From the NCBI RefSeq assembly GCF_008386635.1, contig NZ_VUOE01000003.1:339940-403939 (forward strand): 64,000 bases of DNA, in the 5' to 3' direction. Both the position numbers and the translations under genes were made by a program. This DNA is from Maribacter flavus. GTDB lineage: Bacteria; Bacteroidota; Bacteroidia; Flavobacteriales; Flavobacteriaceae. Shown here piece by piece: positions 7,355 to 16,522 of this stretch; the stretch's first letter is position 1; each line of letters starts with the position of its first letter. The notes under the pieces are model-generated. The model worked only from the letters and a program-made list of their open reading frames with translations. It ran no database searches and was not told the DNA's origin.

Positions 7355-9901
7355 ATGCAGCAGTCTGAAAGATTGGAAGAATTTAAAAAATCCGTTGAAA
7401 ATAAGTTCAATGTTTACAATAGTCTATTTCTAAACTTGCCATACAGTAATATCGATAATGTGGGCATGTTGATTCCTTTACTGATGGACCAATCTGAAAA
7501 AGGTCTAAAACAGGGTCTCAATCCAAAGGAAATATTGGATATGTTTTTCGAAAAGTTTGGTAGTTTGGAAACGGAAAAGGAAAAAATCGATTTTATGTTC
7601 CGTGTAATCCAGTATGTGGAACGCCAAGTAGTACTGTACGACAGTGTGGAGGATGCCGCTTTTCCAAAATTGCACAAACATTCCAGTTCATTGTCCTTGA
7701 AGGATTATTTTCAATTGGTGGAACGCAATGGGGCCTGGGACCAAATTGGTGAAAAACTGGATAATTTCAGTGCACGCATTGTATTGACGGCGCACCCTAC
7801 CCAATTTTACACACCGGCGGTTCTTGATATCATTACAAATTTACGGACACTGATTCTCGAGGATCGTATCGATGAAATCGATGTGGCCTTACAGCAATTG
7901 GGCCTTACCTCTTTGATAAATGCAAAAAAACCTACCCCGTTGGATGAGGCCAAGAACATCATTTACACCTTGAGACATGTGTATTATGATGCCATAGGTG
8001 ACCTTTATTCCTATATAAAGGGAAGTACAGGTTCAAAGAAGTTCGAGAACCACAATATAGTAAAACTCGGGTTTTGGCCTGGGGGCGACAGGGACGGTAA
8101 TCCCTTTGTAACCGCGGAAATTACCAAGGATGTCATGAACGAACTTCGTTTAAACTTAATGAAGTGCTACTATAATGACCTAAAGCGATTGCAGCATAAA
8201 TTGACGTTTAAAGCCGTCCAAGACCCGTTGAACCAACTACGTTCCAATCTCTATACGGCCATGTTCGATAGTACCAAGGATGTTGGTTATGACGAAATTA
8301 TAAATCCATTGATTCAAATACGCGAAGCCTTGATCGACAAATACAACAGTTTGTATTTAAAGGACTTGGATAAGTTTATCGATAAGGTAAAAATCTTTAA
8401 GACCCATTTTGCCACCATCGATATCCGTCAAGATCACAGCATGCACACCAAGGTGATGACAGAAGTGCTGAAACATAAAGAATTTATTAAGGAGAACTTG
8501 AACGAATTGTCCGAAGATGAACTGGTCAGGATTTTGCTTCATGAGGATTTTGAACTTTCGGCAAAGGATTTCTCCGAGGATATCGTAAAGGATACTATAG
8601 TTAATATTTCCCAATTGAAGACGATCCAGGAAAAAAATGGGGAGGAAGGATGCAATAGGTATATCATAAGCAACTCCGAGGATATTTTCAGTGTCCTGTT
8701 CGTATACGGATTGTTCAGATGGTGTGGTTGGGCCGATAAAAAAATAACCTTTGATATCGTACCCTTATTTGAGACCATGGCCGGTATGGACAATTCCGAA
8801 ACCACCATGCAGAAGTTGTTCGGTTTGAAGGAATACCGGGAACATGTTGCCGGCAGAGGGGACAAGCAGACCATTATGCTCGGATTTTCTGATGGAACCA
8901 AAGACGGCGGGTACCTTAAGGCAAATTGGTCCATTTTAAAGACCAAGGAATCACTTTCCGGAGTTTGTGAGGAAAATGGTGTGGATGCCATATTCTTTGA
9001 TGGTAGGGGAGGTCCACCGGCCAGGGGTGGTGGAAAGACACACCGTTTTTATGCCGCCCAGACCAGCAAGGTGGCCAATAATGAAATTCAATTGACCATC
9101 CAGGGGCAGACGATTACCAGTACGTATGGTACTAAGGAGCAGTTTATATATAACAGCGAACAATTGTTGACTGCCGGACTTTCCAATTCAATCTTAGGGA
9201 AGGAGATTACGATTTCCGAAGCATCCAGGGACTTGATCGAGGAACTTTCCGAGTTGAGTTTTGAGAAGTACGATGCTTTAAAGCACCATGATAAATTCAT
9301 GCCTTATCTGGAAAACATGAGTACCTTGAAATACTATACCAAAGCCAACATTGGCAGTAGGCCGGGCAAACGTGGGAACAAGGCAAAACTGGAACTGTCG
9401 GATTTAAGGGCAATCTCATTCGTAGGCTCCTGGAGCCAATTGAAACAAAATGTTCCCGGGTATTTTGGAATTGGTACGGCACTTAAAAAATTGGAGGATG
9501 AAGGCCGATTCGATGAGGCCAAAAAGCTGTATGACGAGGTTCCATTTTTTCAGGCGCTCATGATGAACAGTATGATGAGCCTTTCCAAGTGTTATTTTGA
9601 ACTTACCAGCTACATGAAGGAGGATAAGGAATATGGGGCTTTTTGGGAGATTTTATTGCAGGAGTACGAGCTTTCTAAAAAGATGTTGTTACAGCTTTCC
9701 GGTATGGAAGTCCTTATGGAGAAGGAGGCCATATCCAGGGAATCCATTAAAATAAGGGAAGATATTGTGTTACCATTATTGGTCATTCAGCAATATGCGC
9801 TTCAGAAAATAAGCCAAGGGGTGGAGCACAAGGAACTCTATGAGAAAATTGTAACCCGGTCACTATACGGGAATATCAATGCGAGTAGGAATTCTGCATA
9901 A
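7355..9901 (+). CDS. ppc: phosphoenolpyruvate carboxylase
   Basis: The 848-residue enzyme carboxylates PEP to oxaloacetate to refill the TCA cycle. TAHPTQ at residues 145-150 carries the catalytic histidine (H147). FWPGGDRDGNPFV, the loop FDGRGGPPARGGGKTHRF (near residue 550) and GSRPGKRG are all present. It ends SRNSA where many family members end RNTG; this C-terminal tail contributes to the active site, so the change is worth noting. The 231-base upstream gap shows no clear promoter. A purine-rich AAGGAGGG at about 7309 is 38 bases from the ATG, too far for a ribosome site. Confidence 0.97.
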   Translation: MQQSERLEEFKKSVENKFNVYNSLFLNLPYSNIDNVGMLIPLLMDQSEKGLKQGLNPKEILDMFFEKFGSLETEKEKIDFMFRVIQYVERQVVLYDSVEDAAFPKLHKHSSSLSLKDYFQLVERNGAWDQIGEKLDNFSARIVLTAHPTQFYTPAVLDIITNLRTLILEDRIDEIDVALQQLGLTSLINAKKPTPLDEAKNIIYTLRHVYYDAIGDLYSYIKGSTGSKKFENHNIVKLGFWPGGDRDGNPFVTAEITKDVMNELRLNLMKCYYNDLKRLQHKLTFKAVQDPLNQLRSNLYTAMFDSTKDVGYDEIINPLIQIREALIDKYNSLYLKDLDKFIDKVKIFKTHFATIDIRQDHSMHTKVMTEVLKHKEFIKENLNELSEDELVRILLHEDFELSAKDFSEDIVKDTIVNISQLKTIQEKNGEEGCNRYIISNSEDIFSVLFVYGLFRWCGWADKKITFDIVPLFETMAGMDNSETTMQKLFGLKEYREHVAGRGDKQTIMLGFSDGTKDGGYLKANWSILKTKESLSGVCEENGVDAIFFDGRGGPPARGGGKTHRFYAAQTSKVANNEIQLTIQGQTITSTYGTKEQFIYNSEQLLTAGLSNSILGKEITISEASRDLIEELSELSFEKYDALKHHDKFMPYLENMSTLKYYTKANIGSRPGKRGNKAKLELSDLRAISFVGSWSQLKQNVPGYFGIGTALKKLEDEGRFDEAKKLYDEVPFFQALMMNSMMSLSKCYFELTSYMKEDKEYGAFWEILLQEYELSKKMLLQLSGMEVLMEKEAISRESIKIREDIVLPLLVIQQYALQKISQGVEHKELYEKIVTRSLYGNINASRNSA

Positions 9902-9920
9902 AACTAGGTTTACATTCATG

Positions 9921-9952
9921 AAAAAATCCCGGCGTAACAGCCGGGATTTTTT
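9921..9952 (+). terminator. rho-independent terminator of ppc
   Basis: AAAAAATCCCGGC and GCCGGGATTTTTT form a strong hairpin with a 6-base loop and a T-tract, 20 bases after the ppc stop. The A-rich 5' flank could also make it work for the minus-strand gene at 9972. Confidence 0.85.
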
Positions 9953-9971
9953 AGTATGATTATTCAGACAA

Positions 9972-10115
9972 TTATTTTTTGTTCTGCTGGTCTTTTATTG
10001 TCTTTTCGTCGATATCGAATTTATTGGTATCGATTCTTGTATTGCCAGTCGGATTTGTAGGATTTTCCTGTTCCTTTGTTCGTTTAAATTTTCTTTTATC
10101 CTTAATTATTCCCAT
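9972..10115 (-). CDS. small basic hypothetical protein
   Basis: A 47-residue frame starts MGIIKDKRKFKRTKEQ, continues with NPTNPTGNTRIDTNKFDID and ends with Lys/Gln-rich residues. It is followed directly by the A/T-flanked hairpin at 9921-9952, which can terminate it. Charged, low-complexity small proteins of this type are common in flavobacteria, but I do not recognise a family. No signal peptide or helix is visible. Codon use and the well-placed terminator favour a real gene. Confidence 0.5.
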   Translation of the reverse strand: MGIIKDKRKFKRTKEQENPTNPTGNTRIDTNKFDIDEKTIKDQQNKK

Positions 10116-10395
10116 ATCTTTTATTTTCTTGATTCAACTATAAGATAAGAAATATGGGTCGGGAACTCCGTTAATGCCCCATTAAACCTTTGTTATTGGA
10201 TGTTAAAGTCTTGAGAAATAGGTTCTAATTCAATTGGATAATAATTATTATTTCTCCTAATATGGTACAAATTTGTATCTTAATCTTTAGAACGACCAAA
10301 TAGTCATCATTGCTTTCCAATTTTTTTGAATCTAGTTGTTTTGGAATTACTCAAATTGTTTACTAGGCTTTGAACCAGTATCTTATAAGTTTTTT

Positions 10396-11040
10396 ATGAA
10401 ATATCTATTTATCTTTTTCCTATTGATTTCAGGTTTCTTACAAGCACAGCGGCGCTCATCCGATAAAATACATATAGAGGGTATTGTACTGGACGGATTT
10501 GGCTCTCCTATAAAAAGGGCCATTCTTTATAAGGATTCGGTTAAGACTTTTGTCCAAACCAATAAAGAGGGTGTTTTCAAAACAAAGATTTCAAATCAAA
10601 CCAAAACGCTTTCTATATATTCAACGGAGCATGGAATGGCTACCCTGTTTTATAATGGGGAAAAGCGTGTACAATTTGTTTTTCCTAAGGAGCATATTAT
10701 TCTAACCGAGCGTGATTTGGAGGATTTAGGATTCAATACTACGGCTTATAGAAAGGGAACCATTGACCCCTCACGATTTGAGGACTATGCAGACATCTAC
10801 CAATTGATAAGGGAAATGTTCACAGGTATAGAGGTCAGCGGATCTAATATTGTCGTTAGGGGTAAAGGTTCTTTTGGGGATACTACACCGTTATTTTTGG
10901 TAGATGATAGTTTTGTGCAAAGCATATCCTTTATAAATCCAGCGGAAGTCAAATCCATAAAATTATTGAAAGGTGAAGATGCAACGTTATATGGCTCAAG
11001 GGGAGCCAATGGTGTATTTCTAATATATTTAAAAAAATAG
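10396..11040 (+). CDS. exported plug-only TonB-receptor-like protein
   Basis: From the ATG at 10396 the product has 214 residues with a clear signal peptide (MKYLFIFFLLISGFLQAQ). A carboxypeptidase-regulatory-like beta domain (about residues 28-95, IHIEGIVLDGFGSPIKRAIL) is followed by a TonB-receptor plug-like domain (VVRGKGSFGDTTPLFLVDD, AEVKSIKLLKGEDATLYGSR, GANGVFLIYLKK). The frame then stops, with no beta-barrel. Such plug-only proteins are found in Bacteroidota. Whether this one is a periplasmic protein or a remnant of a receptor is unclear. The frame also extends 20 codons upstream, but the signal peptide fixes the start. Confidence 0.75.
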   Translation: MKYLFIFFLLISGFLQAQRRSSDKIHIEGIVLDGFGSPIKRAILYKDSVKTFVQTNKEGVFKTKISNQTKTLSIYSTEHGMATLFYNGEKRVQFVFPKEHIILTERDLEDLGFNTTAYRKGTIDPSRFEDYADIYQLIREMFTGIEVSGSNIVVRGKGSFGDTTPLFLVDDSFVQSISFINPAEVKSIKLLKGEDATLYGSRGANGVFLIYLKK

Positions 11041-11043
11041 CCG

Positions 11044-12546
11044 TTAATCCATTGGTGTGCTCAACAGCGCATAAAAGGCTTGAATTCCGTAGGCAATCTG
11101 ACCGATTTTTAGATTTTCGTTGGGACTGTGTTGGTTGTTATCCGGATTCACCAAGGGCACCAGGAATGCGGGAATTTGAAGTTCGTTCACAAAAGGGGCA
11201 ATAGGTACCGTTCCCCCCATGATTCTGATCTGCACTACATCCTGTTCAAAGGTGTCCTTTAAGGTGTTTACAATGTGGTTTCCATAAGGATTGCTCAAAT
11301 CTGTTCGAAAGGCATCCGTAACGGAGCCTTCGGTGACCATGATTACTTTTTCATGTTTTAAACGTTCTTCTTTCGTTGGTACCGTGTCCGTAATGTAAAA
11401 ACCTTGGTCCCTGATAAAATCCTTCACCAATTTTTTGAGTTGGTTTCCATCCGATTCCGGTACCAATCTCAAATCCAATTCCACCGTGGCCGTTGCTGGT
11501 ACTATGGTCCGTGCTTCGGCACCTACCCAACCAGAGCCTAGTCCTCGGATGTTCAAACTTGGATATTGTAAGGATTCTTGGTAGAATGCCCCTACTTTAT
11601 CGGCAGAATTAAATTGAAGTCTTTTCCTAATTTCGGTATCATTATCCGGAACACTTTTTAAAATAGTCTGGGTGTCGTCGTCCAAAACTATTCCATCATA
11701 ATATCCCGGGATGATGACCCTACCTGCGTCGTCCTTAAAGGAAGCCAATAATTTGGAGAGTATAAAACCCGGGTTTGGGGCATAATTCCCATAATGCCCG
11801 CTATGCTGCGGATGAATTGGGCCAAATGTAGTAAGTGACAAGGTGGTGATACCGCGGCATCCATAAACCACCGTAGGTCTGCCCGATGCGTGTACCGGCC
11901 CATCATTGATTACCAGAAAATCGGCCTCCAAAAGTTCGCGATAGGTTTTCACCGCTTTTGGTAAAGGGGCACTACTTTTTTCCTCCTCACTATCCAAGAT
12001 CACCTTTACGTTAAAAGGAAGGGTAACACCATTTTCCTTTAACAGGTCTATCGTATTCAAAAACATTATAATAGGCCCTTTATCATCAGAAGTGGAACGG
12101 GCAAAAAGGCGCCAGTCGTAATTGATATCGGTATCCAAGGCATCAAAGGATTCTTTTTGCCATTTTCCTTCCTTATCGGACATTAATTCCAGGACGTAGG
12201 GATTTTTCTGATTCCATTTGGACGGATCAACGGATTGGCCGTCAAAATGCATGTAAAAAAGAATAGTGGGTTTGGCATCGTCCATGGGGAGCGCTGCAAA
12301 GAATAGGGGTAGTCCTTCCGTTTCCAAAATACTCGTATTAAAACCACGGGCATTGAATTTATTCCGAAGCCAAATAATGTTATTATCTATATCTTCCGGA
12401 TTTAGGGCATCATTGGGTAGGGCCACAAAATCCTTTAGCTCATCGATGGTTTTACGCACCTGGGATTTTAATTTGATGGAATCCTGCCCCAGAATATTGG
12501 TTATGGTGGCAATGAAAAATACGAGGGTTATAACGCTTCTTATCAT
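11044..12546 (-). CDS. exported M20-family metallopeptidase (dipeptidase-like)
   Basis: The 500-residue protein starts with a signal peptide (MIRSVITLVFFIATITNILGQ), so it is exported. M20 zinc-ligand regions are visible: FYMHFDGQSVD, SDDKGPIIMFLN, LDSEEEKSS and the C-terminal HSPNENL. The dimerisation lid domain lies in the middle. The family hydrolyses dipeptides or N-acylated amino acids with two zinc ions; the true substrate cannot be read from the sequence. It is convergent with the plug-only protein, with three bases between the stops. Confidence 0.9.
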   Translation of the reverse strand: MIRSVITLVFFIATITNILGQDSIKLKSQVRKTIDELKDFVALPNDALNPEDIDNNIIWLRNKFNARGFNTSILETEGLPLFFAALPMDDAKPTILFYMHFDGQSVDPSKWNQKNPYVLELMSDKEGKWQKESFDALDTDINYDWRLFARSTSDDKGPIIMFLNTIDLLKENGVTLPFNVKVILDSEEEKSSAPLPKAVKTYRELLEADFLVINDGPVHASGRPTVVYGCRGITTLSLTTFGPIHPQHSGHYGNYAPNPGFILSKLLASFKDDAGRVIIPGYYDGIVLDDDTQTILKSVPDNDTEIRKRLQFNSADKVGAFYQESLQYPSLNIRGLGSGWVGAEARTIVPATATVELDLRLVPESDGNQLKKLVKDFIRDQGFYITDTVPTKEERLKHEKVIMVTEGSVTDAFRTDLSNPYGNHIVNTLKDTFEQDVVQIRIMGGTVPIAPFVNELQIPAFLVPLVNPDNNQHSPNENLKIGQIAYGIQAFYALLSTPMD

Positions 12547-12580
12547 ATAGTAGTAGCTGACTAATTGAAAAAGTGAAGCC

Positions 12581-12588
12581 TAAAGATA
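12581..12588 (-). promoter_or_regulatory. candidate -7 element of the M20 peptidase gene
   Basis: The minus strand reads TATCTTTA, one mismatch to TAnnTTTG, 34 bases before the ATG at 12546. A TTTC about 17 bases upstream could stand in for the -33 box. The position suggests the peptidase has its own promoter rather than being the last gene of the trp operon. Confidence 0.3.
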
Positions 12589-12609
12589 GGGCTACCAATT
12601 GAAATGAAA

Positions 12610-12825
12610 CTACTTTTTTAGTAGGGAAAGTACAATTTTCCGAAGCAACAATACATAAGGAAAACCATGTAAAAGTACATCGAACCAATCCATAAAGGCC
12701 ATTCCTTTGGCCCCTCCCAGTATCCACCTTATTTTGCCCCAAAGATGCGGTTCAGGAAAAAAGGGGGCCAGCCCAAGGGTCAAGCATAATAGTATAATGA
12801 CCCGCCAATCGTTTATGAAGCTCAT
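12610..12825 (-). CDS. small membrane protein downstream of trpA
   Basis: The 71-residue protein has two hydrophobic stretches: residues 8-24 (VIILLCLTLGLAPFFP) and 46-66 (WFDVLLHGFPYVLLLRKIVL). Its ATG overlaps the TGA of trpA (ATGA), so it is translationally coupled and belongs to the trp transcript. Similar small proteins occur after trpA in other flavobacteria and are sometimes labelled RND transporter, which the size cannot justify. Its function is unknown. A link to tryptophan metabolism is only suggested by position. Confidence 0.75.
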   Translation of the reverse strand: MSFINDWRVIILLCLTLGLAPFFPEPHLWGKIRWILGGAKGMAFMDWFDVLLHGFPYVLLLRKIVLSLLKK

Positions 12826-13583
12826 CGTATTTTATTAATAAAACTATGGATATTTCCTGTGCCATTTTCTGTCAGGAATTTAATAAAGGCAGACCCAATA
12901 ATCGCACCCTTGGCCTTGCGAGTGGCCTTTTCAAATGTTTCGATATCCTTGATACCGAAGCCTACAATTTGCGGATTGGCGAGCTTAAGCGCAGCTATCC
13001 GCTCAAAATAAGCTTCCTGTTCTTTCCCAAATCCGGATTTTGAACCCGTAACACTTGCGGAACTTACCATATAGATAAACCCTTTGGAGGCTTTGTCAAT
13101 TTGGCGGATTCTTTCGTCACTCGTTTGCGGGGTAATGAGAAACATATTCAACAATCCGTATTTTTCAAAAATCGCTTTGTAATCGGATTCATAGACATCC
13201 AACGGCAAATCGGGCAAAATGAGTCCGTCGATACCAATTTCATGGCATTTCTTACAAAATTTCTCAACGCCATATTGAAGTACCGGATTAAAATAGCCCA
13301 TGATGATCAAGGGAATGGACACAGTTTTTCGAATATCCTTTAATTGCTTGAACAGAACATCCGAGGTCATTCCGTTTTTTAAGGCTGCGGTGGAGCTCTC
13401 CTGAATAGTGGGTCCGTCCGCCAATGGATCGCTGAACGGTAGACCAATTTCTATCATGTCCACGCCGTTCTTTTCCAAATCCTCAATGATTTGTACGGTA
13501 CTTTTCAGGGAAGGATATCCAGCGGTAAAATAGATGGACAATAGTTTCTTGTCTTCCCTTAATTTTTGTTGTATTCTGTTCAT
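12822..13583 (-). CDS. trpA: tryptophan synthase alpha subunit
   Basis: The 253-residue TIM-barrel protein cleaves indole-3-glycerol phosphate to indole. The active-site loop DMIEIGLPFSDPLADGP holds the catalytic Glu and Asp, and the phosphate-binding region near VGFGIKD is present. It acts in complex with TrpB. It is separated from trpB by 98 bases containing degenerate heptamer-type repeats and overlaps the following small membrane protein gene by four bases. Confidence 0.97.
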   Translation of the reverse strand: MNRIQQKLREDKKLLSIYFTAGYPSLKSTVQIIEDLEKNGVDMIEIGLPFSDPLADGPTIQESSTAALKNGMTSDVLFKQLKDIRKTVSIPLIIMGYFNPVLQYGVEKFCKKCHEIGIDGLILPDLPLDVYESDYKAIFEKYGLLNMFLITPQTSDERIRQIDKASKGFIYMVSSASVTGSKSGFGKEQEAYFERIAALKLANPQIVGFGIKDIETFEKATRKAKGAIIGSAFIKFLTENGTGNIHSFINKIR

Positions 13584-13599
13584 GAATAAGAGATATGAG

Positions 13600-13684
13600 A
13601 TGCTAGAAATGATATGTTAGCTTTGTGGATATTGTTTGACCGGCATTATGGGTCTTACTTCTAATATCTTATGTCTAACATCTA
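13600..13684 (-). repeat. degenerate heptamer-like repeat between trpB and trpA
   Basis: On the minus strand the spacer starts TAG-ATGTTAG-ACATAAG and continues with variations on the theme (ATATTAG, AAGTAAG). This resembles a decayed tandem repeat of the ATGTTAG unit. The trpB stop codon is the first TAG. Confidence 0.45.
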
Positions 13685-14902
13685 TATTTTAAAATAATCT
13701 ATATACGTCTGTAAATCCTTATCGCCCCTTCCGGATAAACTCATGACTACCACATCGTCCGGCTTGAATTTTTTGTGCTGAAAAATGGCAAATGCATGCC
13801 CAGATTCGATGGCAGGAATGATTCCTTCCAATTGCGAGAGTTCCAGACCTGCCGTCATTGCCTCATCATCGGTGGCGGAATAAAATTCCGCCCTCCCCGA
13901 TGTATACAAATGCGAATGCATGGGGCCAACTCCGGGATAGTCCAGACCTGCCGATATGGAATAGGGCTCCGTAATCTGACCATCCGCGGTCTGCATGAGC
14001 ATGGTCTTACAACCATGTATAATCCCGATTTTTCCCAAGGCCGATGTAGCGGCACTTTCCCCGGAATCGATACCCTTTCCGGCCGCCTCTACGGCAATAA
14101 TGCCTACTTCAGGTTCATCCAAAAAGTGGTAATAGGTCCCGGCGGCATTACTGCCACCACCTATACAAGCTACCACATAATCCGGGTTTTCCCGGCCTTC
14201 CTTTTCCATTAACTGCCATTTTATTTCTTCGGAAATGACCGATTGGAAACGGGTTACCATGTCTGGGTAGGGGTGTGGCCCAATGGCCGATCCAATAATG
14301 TAATGGGTATCCACGGGGTTGTTGATCCAGTCGCGAATGGCCTCGTTCGTGGCATCCTTCAAGGTCTTGCTCCCGGAAGTAGCCGGTCTAACTTCGGCGC
14401 CGAGCATTTTCATCCGGGCCACGTTGGGTGCCTGCCTGGCAATGTCTATTTCGCCCATATATACCACACAGTGTATACCCATTAGGGCACAAACGGTTGC
14501 CGTGGCCACACCGTGTTGCCCCGCTCCCGTTTCCGCAATAATACGGGTCTTTCCCAGTCTTTTGGCCATCAAGATTTGGCCAACGGTATTGTTCACTTTA
14601 TGGGCCCCGGTATGGTTGAGGTCCTCTCGTTTTAGGTAGATTTTTGCACCATGCTTCTCCGAAAGTCTTTTGGCAAAGTATAATGGTGAGGGCCGCCCCA
14701 CATAATCTTTTAAGAGCTGATGGAATTCTTTTTGAAAGGATTCCTCGTTCATGATTTCCAAATATTTTTGGCGTAGTTCTTCTACGTTGGGGTATAACAT
14801 TTCGGGGATGAACGCGCCTCCAAATTCTCCGTAATAGCCTTTTTCGTTTACGTGAAACTTCCCTCCGCTCCCAAATAGGGAATCATGTCCAGATTTTTTC
14901 AT
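13682..14902 (-). CDS. trpB: tryptophan synthase beta subunit
   Basis: The 406-residue PLP enzyme condenses indole with serine. The PLP lysine is in [18 protein letters not shown], and the glycine-rich phosphate loop is [10 protein letters not shown]. The length and the [13 protein letters not shown] start are those of the main TrpB1 class. Its TAG stop is immediately followed by ATGTTAG, the same heptamer that forms tandem repeats after trpD. The upstream spacer to trpF is a seven-fold heptamer repeat. Confidence 0.98.
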   Translation of the reverse strand: MKKSGHDSLFGSGGKFHVNEKGYYGEFGGAFIPEMLYPNVEELRQKYLEIMNEESFQKEFHQLLKDYVGRPSPLYFAKRLSEKHGAKIYLKREDLNHTGAHKVNNTVGQILMAKRLGKTRIIAETGAGQHGVATATVCALMGIHCVVYMGEIDIARQAPNVARMKMLGAEVRPATSGSKTLKDATNEAIRDWINNPVDTHYIIGSAIGPHPYPDMVTRFQSVISEEIKWQLMEKEGRENPDYVVACIGGGSNAAGTYYHFLDEPEVGIIAVEAAGKGIDSGESAATSALGKIGIIHGCKTMLMQTADGQITEPYSISAGLDYPGVGPMHSHLYTSGRAEFYSATDDEAMTAGLELSQLEGIIPAIESGHAFAIFQHKKFKPDDVVVMSLSGRGDKDLQTYIDYFKI

Positions 14903-14925
14903 GAGCTAATTTTTATTTCTTTTTT

Positions 14926-14978
14926 GCCTAATGCCTAATGCCTAATGCCTAATGCCTAATGCCTAATGCCTAATGCCT
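14926..14978 (-). repeat. heptanucleotide tandem repeat (ATTAGGC)n ending trpF
   Basis: Seven perfect copies of GCCTAAT (plus-strand reading) and a further GCCT fill 14926-14978. The trpF stop codon (TAG, 14956-14958) and its last codons lie inside the array. The remaining units fill most of the 53-base gap before trpB. Because 7 is not a multiple of 3, TAG appears in every frame within 21 bases. Confidence 0.95.
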
Positions 14979-15681
14979 TTATAAATTCCTCTAATTTCTC
15001 AATATTTTTCAACCCTGGCCTGTCCTCGAATTTGCTGTTTACGTCAAGGACATGACAATATTTTGACTCGGGTGTTTGCAAAAACTTTTTAATATCTTCC
15101 ACATTTTCCGGCCCAATCCCTCCACTTAAAAAATAGGGTTTTTGGGATGGATAGTTTTTCAATAAAGACCAGTCAAAAGTATACCCGTTTCCGCCCGGAA
15201 GTTTTCCTTTGGTATCAAATAAAAAATAATCGCAAACCTCTTCATATTCTTTTAGAACTGAAAAGTCAAACTTCTCTTTTACCGAAAAAACCTTGATACA
15301 CCTGACAGGTTTTAAAAACCTGTCAGGTCTTCCGGTGTATTCTACAAGCTCCTTACAATATTCCGGGGTCTCATTTCCATGCAATTGCACCCCTTGAAGG
15401 TCATACTTTTCAATTTGGTCCAAAACATAGGATATATCCGCATCTACAAACACCCCAATTTTTTCTATGTCCGGTGGTATAGCTTTGATTTCCCCATCAA
15501 AATATCTCGCCGATGGTTCCCAGAATATGAATCCCAGATAATCGGGTCGTAAGGTGGCAACCTCCATAGGATTGTATTTCATACCGCAAATTTTAAGCCC
15601 CACCCCGGCCCCTCCCAAAGGGGAGGAAGTTTTGCGTGTGTTGTATTTGCTGGTATCCATATTTTTGTGATTCTCTTTCAT
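14956..15681 (-). CDS. trpF: phosphoribosylanthranilate isomerase with two inserted repeat-derived segments
   Basis: TrpF isomerises phosphoribosylanthranilate. KICGMK (residues 30-35) holds the catalytic Cys32, and FLFDTKG holds the catalytic Asp. The protein is 241 residues against roughly 205 usual. The excess is explained by an N-terminal extension containing SSPLGGAGVG, encoded by a C/G-rich repeat (15596-15632), and an internal PDRFLKPVR encoded by a perfect palindrome (15301-15327). A GTG in the repeat (VGLKICGMK) is an alternative start. The C-terminus GIRH is encoded by the heptamer array. The core is intact, so the enzyme is probably active. Confidence 0.93.
   Translation of the reverse strand: MKENHKNMDTSKYNTRKTSSPLGGAGVGLKICGMKYNPMEVATLRPDYLGFIFWEPSARYFDGEIKAIPPDIEKIGVFVDADISYVLDQIEKYDLQGVQLHGNETPEYCKELVEYTGRPDRFLKPVRCIKVFSVKEKFDFSVLKEYEEVCDYFLFDTKGKLPGGNGYTFDWSLLKNYPSQKPYFLSGGIGPENVEDIKKFLQTPESKYCHVLDVNSKFEDRPGLKNIEKLEEFIKALGIRH
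15301..15327. repeat. palindromic repeat inside trpF
   Basis: CCTGACAGGTTTT, one central A and AAAACCTGTCAGG make a perfect 27-base palindrome inside the trpF frame. A near copy is at 17602-17638 in the trpG-trpD spacer. It adds residues of the PDRFLKPVR type between strands of the barrel. Confidence 0.9.
15596..15632. repeat. C/G-rich repeat element inside the trpF 5' end
   Basis: A run of C-rich then G-rich bases (CCCCTCCC-aaa-GGGGAGG core, 15610-15626) is related to the element at 17547-17582. It is translated in frame as SSPLGGAGVG at the TrpF N-terminus. Confidence 0.75.
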
Positions 15682-15689
15682 TGAAGGAT

Positions 15690-16472
15690 TTAGAGGAGGC
15701 TTTTTATAAACATTTCGGCACTCTTTCCTGGATTATCGGTATTCATAAAATTTTCACCGATTAAAAAACCTTGGTATCCAAACTCCTTTAACGTTTTTAT
15801 TGCTTCGATGGAGCTAATGCCACTTTCCGAAACCTTTACAAAGTCATCAGGTATCAGCACCGATAGTGCCTTGCTTGTTTCCAAACTAACTTCAAATGTT
15901 TTTAGATTTCTGTTGTTGACCCCCAACATGTCCAAACTGGGCATGACCGATTTCTCCAATTCCTCCTGATCATGCACTTCCAAAAGGACCTCGAGCCCTA
16001 GGGACTTGGCAAATTCTGATAGGTTCTTGATTTCTTCTCTTGTGAGAACGGTGGCAATCAATAGAATAACATCGGCACCATAGGCCTTTGCTTCCAAGAG
16101 CTGATATTCATCGATAATAAATTCCTTCCGTAAAAGTGGAATATCCACAGACGCCCTGGCCAACAAAAGGTCCTCAATAGAACCTCCAAAATATTTTATA
16201 TCCGTTAGTACGCTCATTCCGCACACACCGGCCCTTTCATAGCCTTGGGCTACTTGTCCCACATTGGTATTCTGGTTGATTGTGGATTTTGAAGGAGAAC
16301 GTCTTTTGTGTTCCGCTATAATACAGGTTTCACTGTTACGTAAAGCTTCGGCCAAAGAATTGCAGTTTCTATCAAAAAAAACCGATTTTTCAAACTGTGC
16401 TTTAGGTAGTACCGATTTTTTCAAAGCGACTTCCTTGCGTTTATCCGCCACTATTTTATCCAGAATATTCAT
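15690..16472 (-). CDS. trpC: indole-3-glycerol phosphate synthase
   Basis: The 260-residue TIM-barrel enzyme performs ring closure of CdRP to indole-3-glycerol phosphate. CIIAEHKRRSPSKSTIN carries the catalytic lysine, and LRKEFIIDEYQLLEA and GVNNRNLKTF are family signatures. It is eight bases before trpF. The start ATG at 16472 follows a 78-base spacer that begins with five ATGTTAG heptamers. Confidence 0.97.
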   Translation of the reverse strand: MNILDKIVADKRKEVALKKSVLPKAQFEKSVFFDRNCNSLAEALRNSETCIIAEHKRRSPSKSTINQNTNVGQVAQGYERAGVCGMSVLTDIKYFGGSIEDLLLARASVDIPLLRKEFIIDEYQLLEAKAYGADVILLIATVLTREEIKNLSEFAKSLGLEVLLEVHDQEELEKSVMPSLDMLGVNNRNLKTFEVSLETSKALSVLIPDDFVKVSESGISSIEAIKTLKEFGYQGFLIGENFMNTDNPGKSAEMFIKSLL

Positions 16473-16522
16473 TAATACATTTTTGATACATGGTTTAAAA
16501 ATCGATTAGAATAGTATATATT

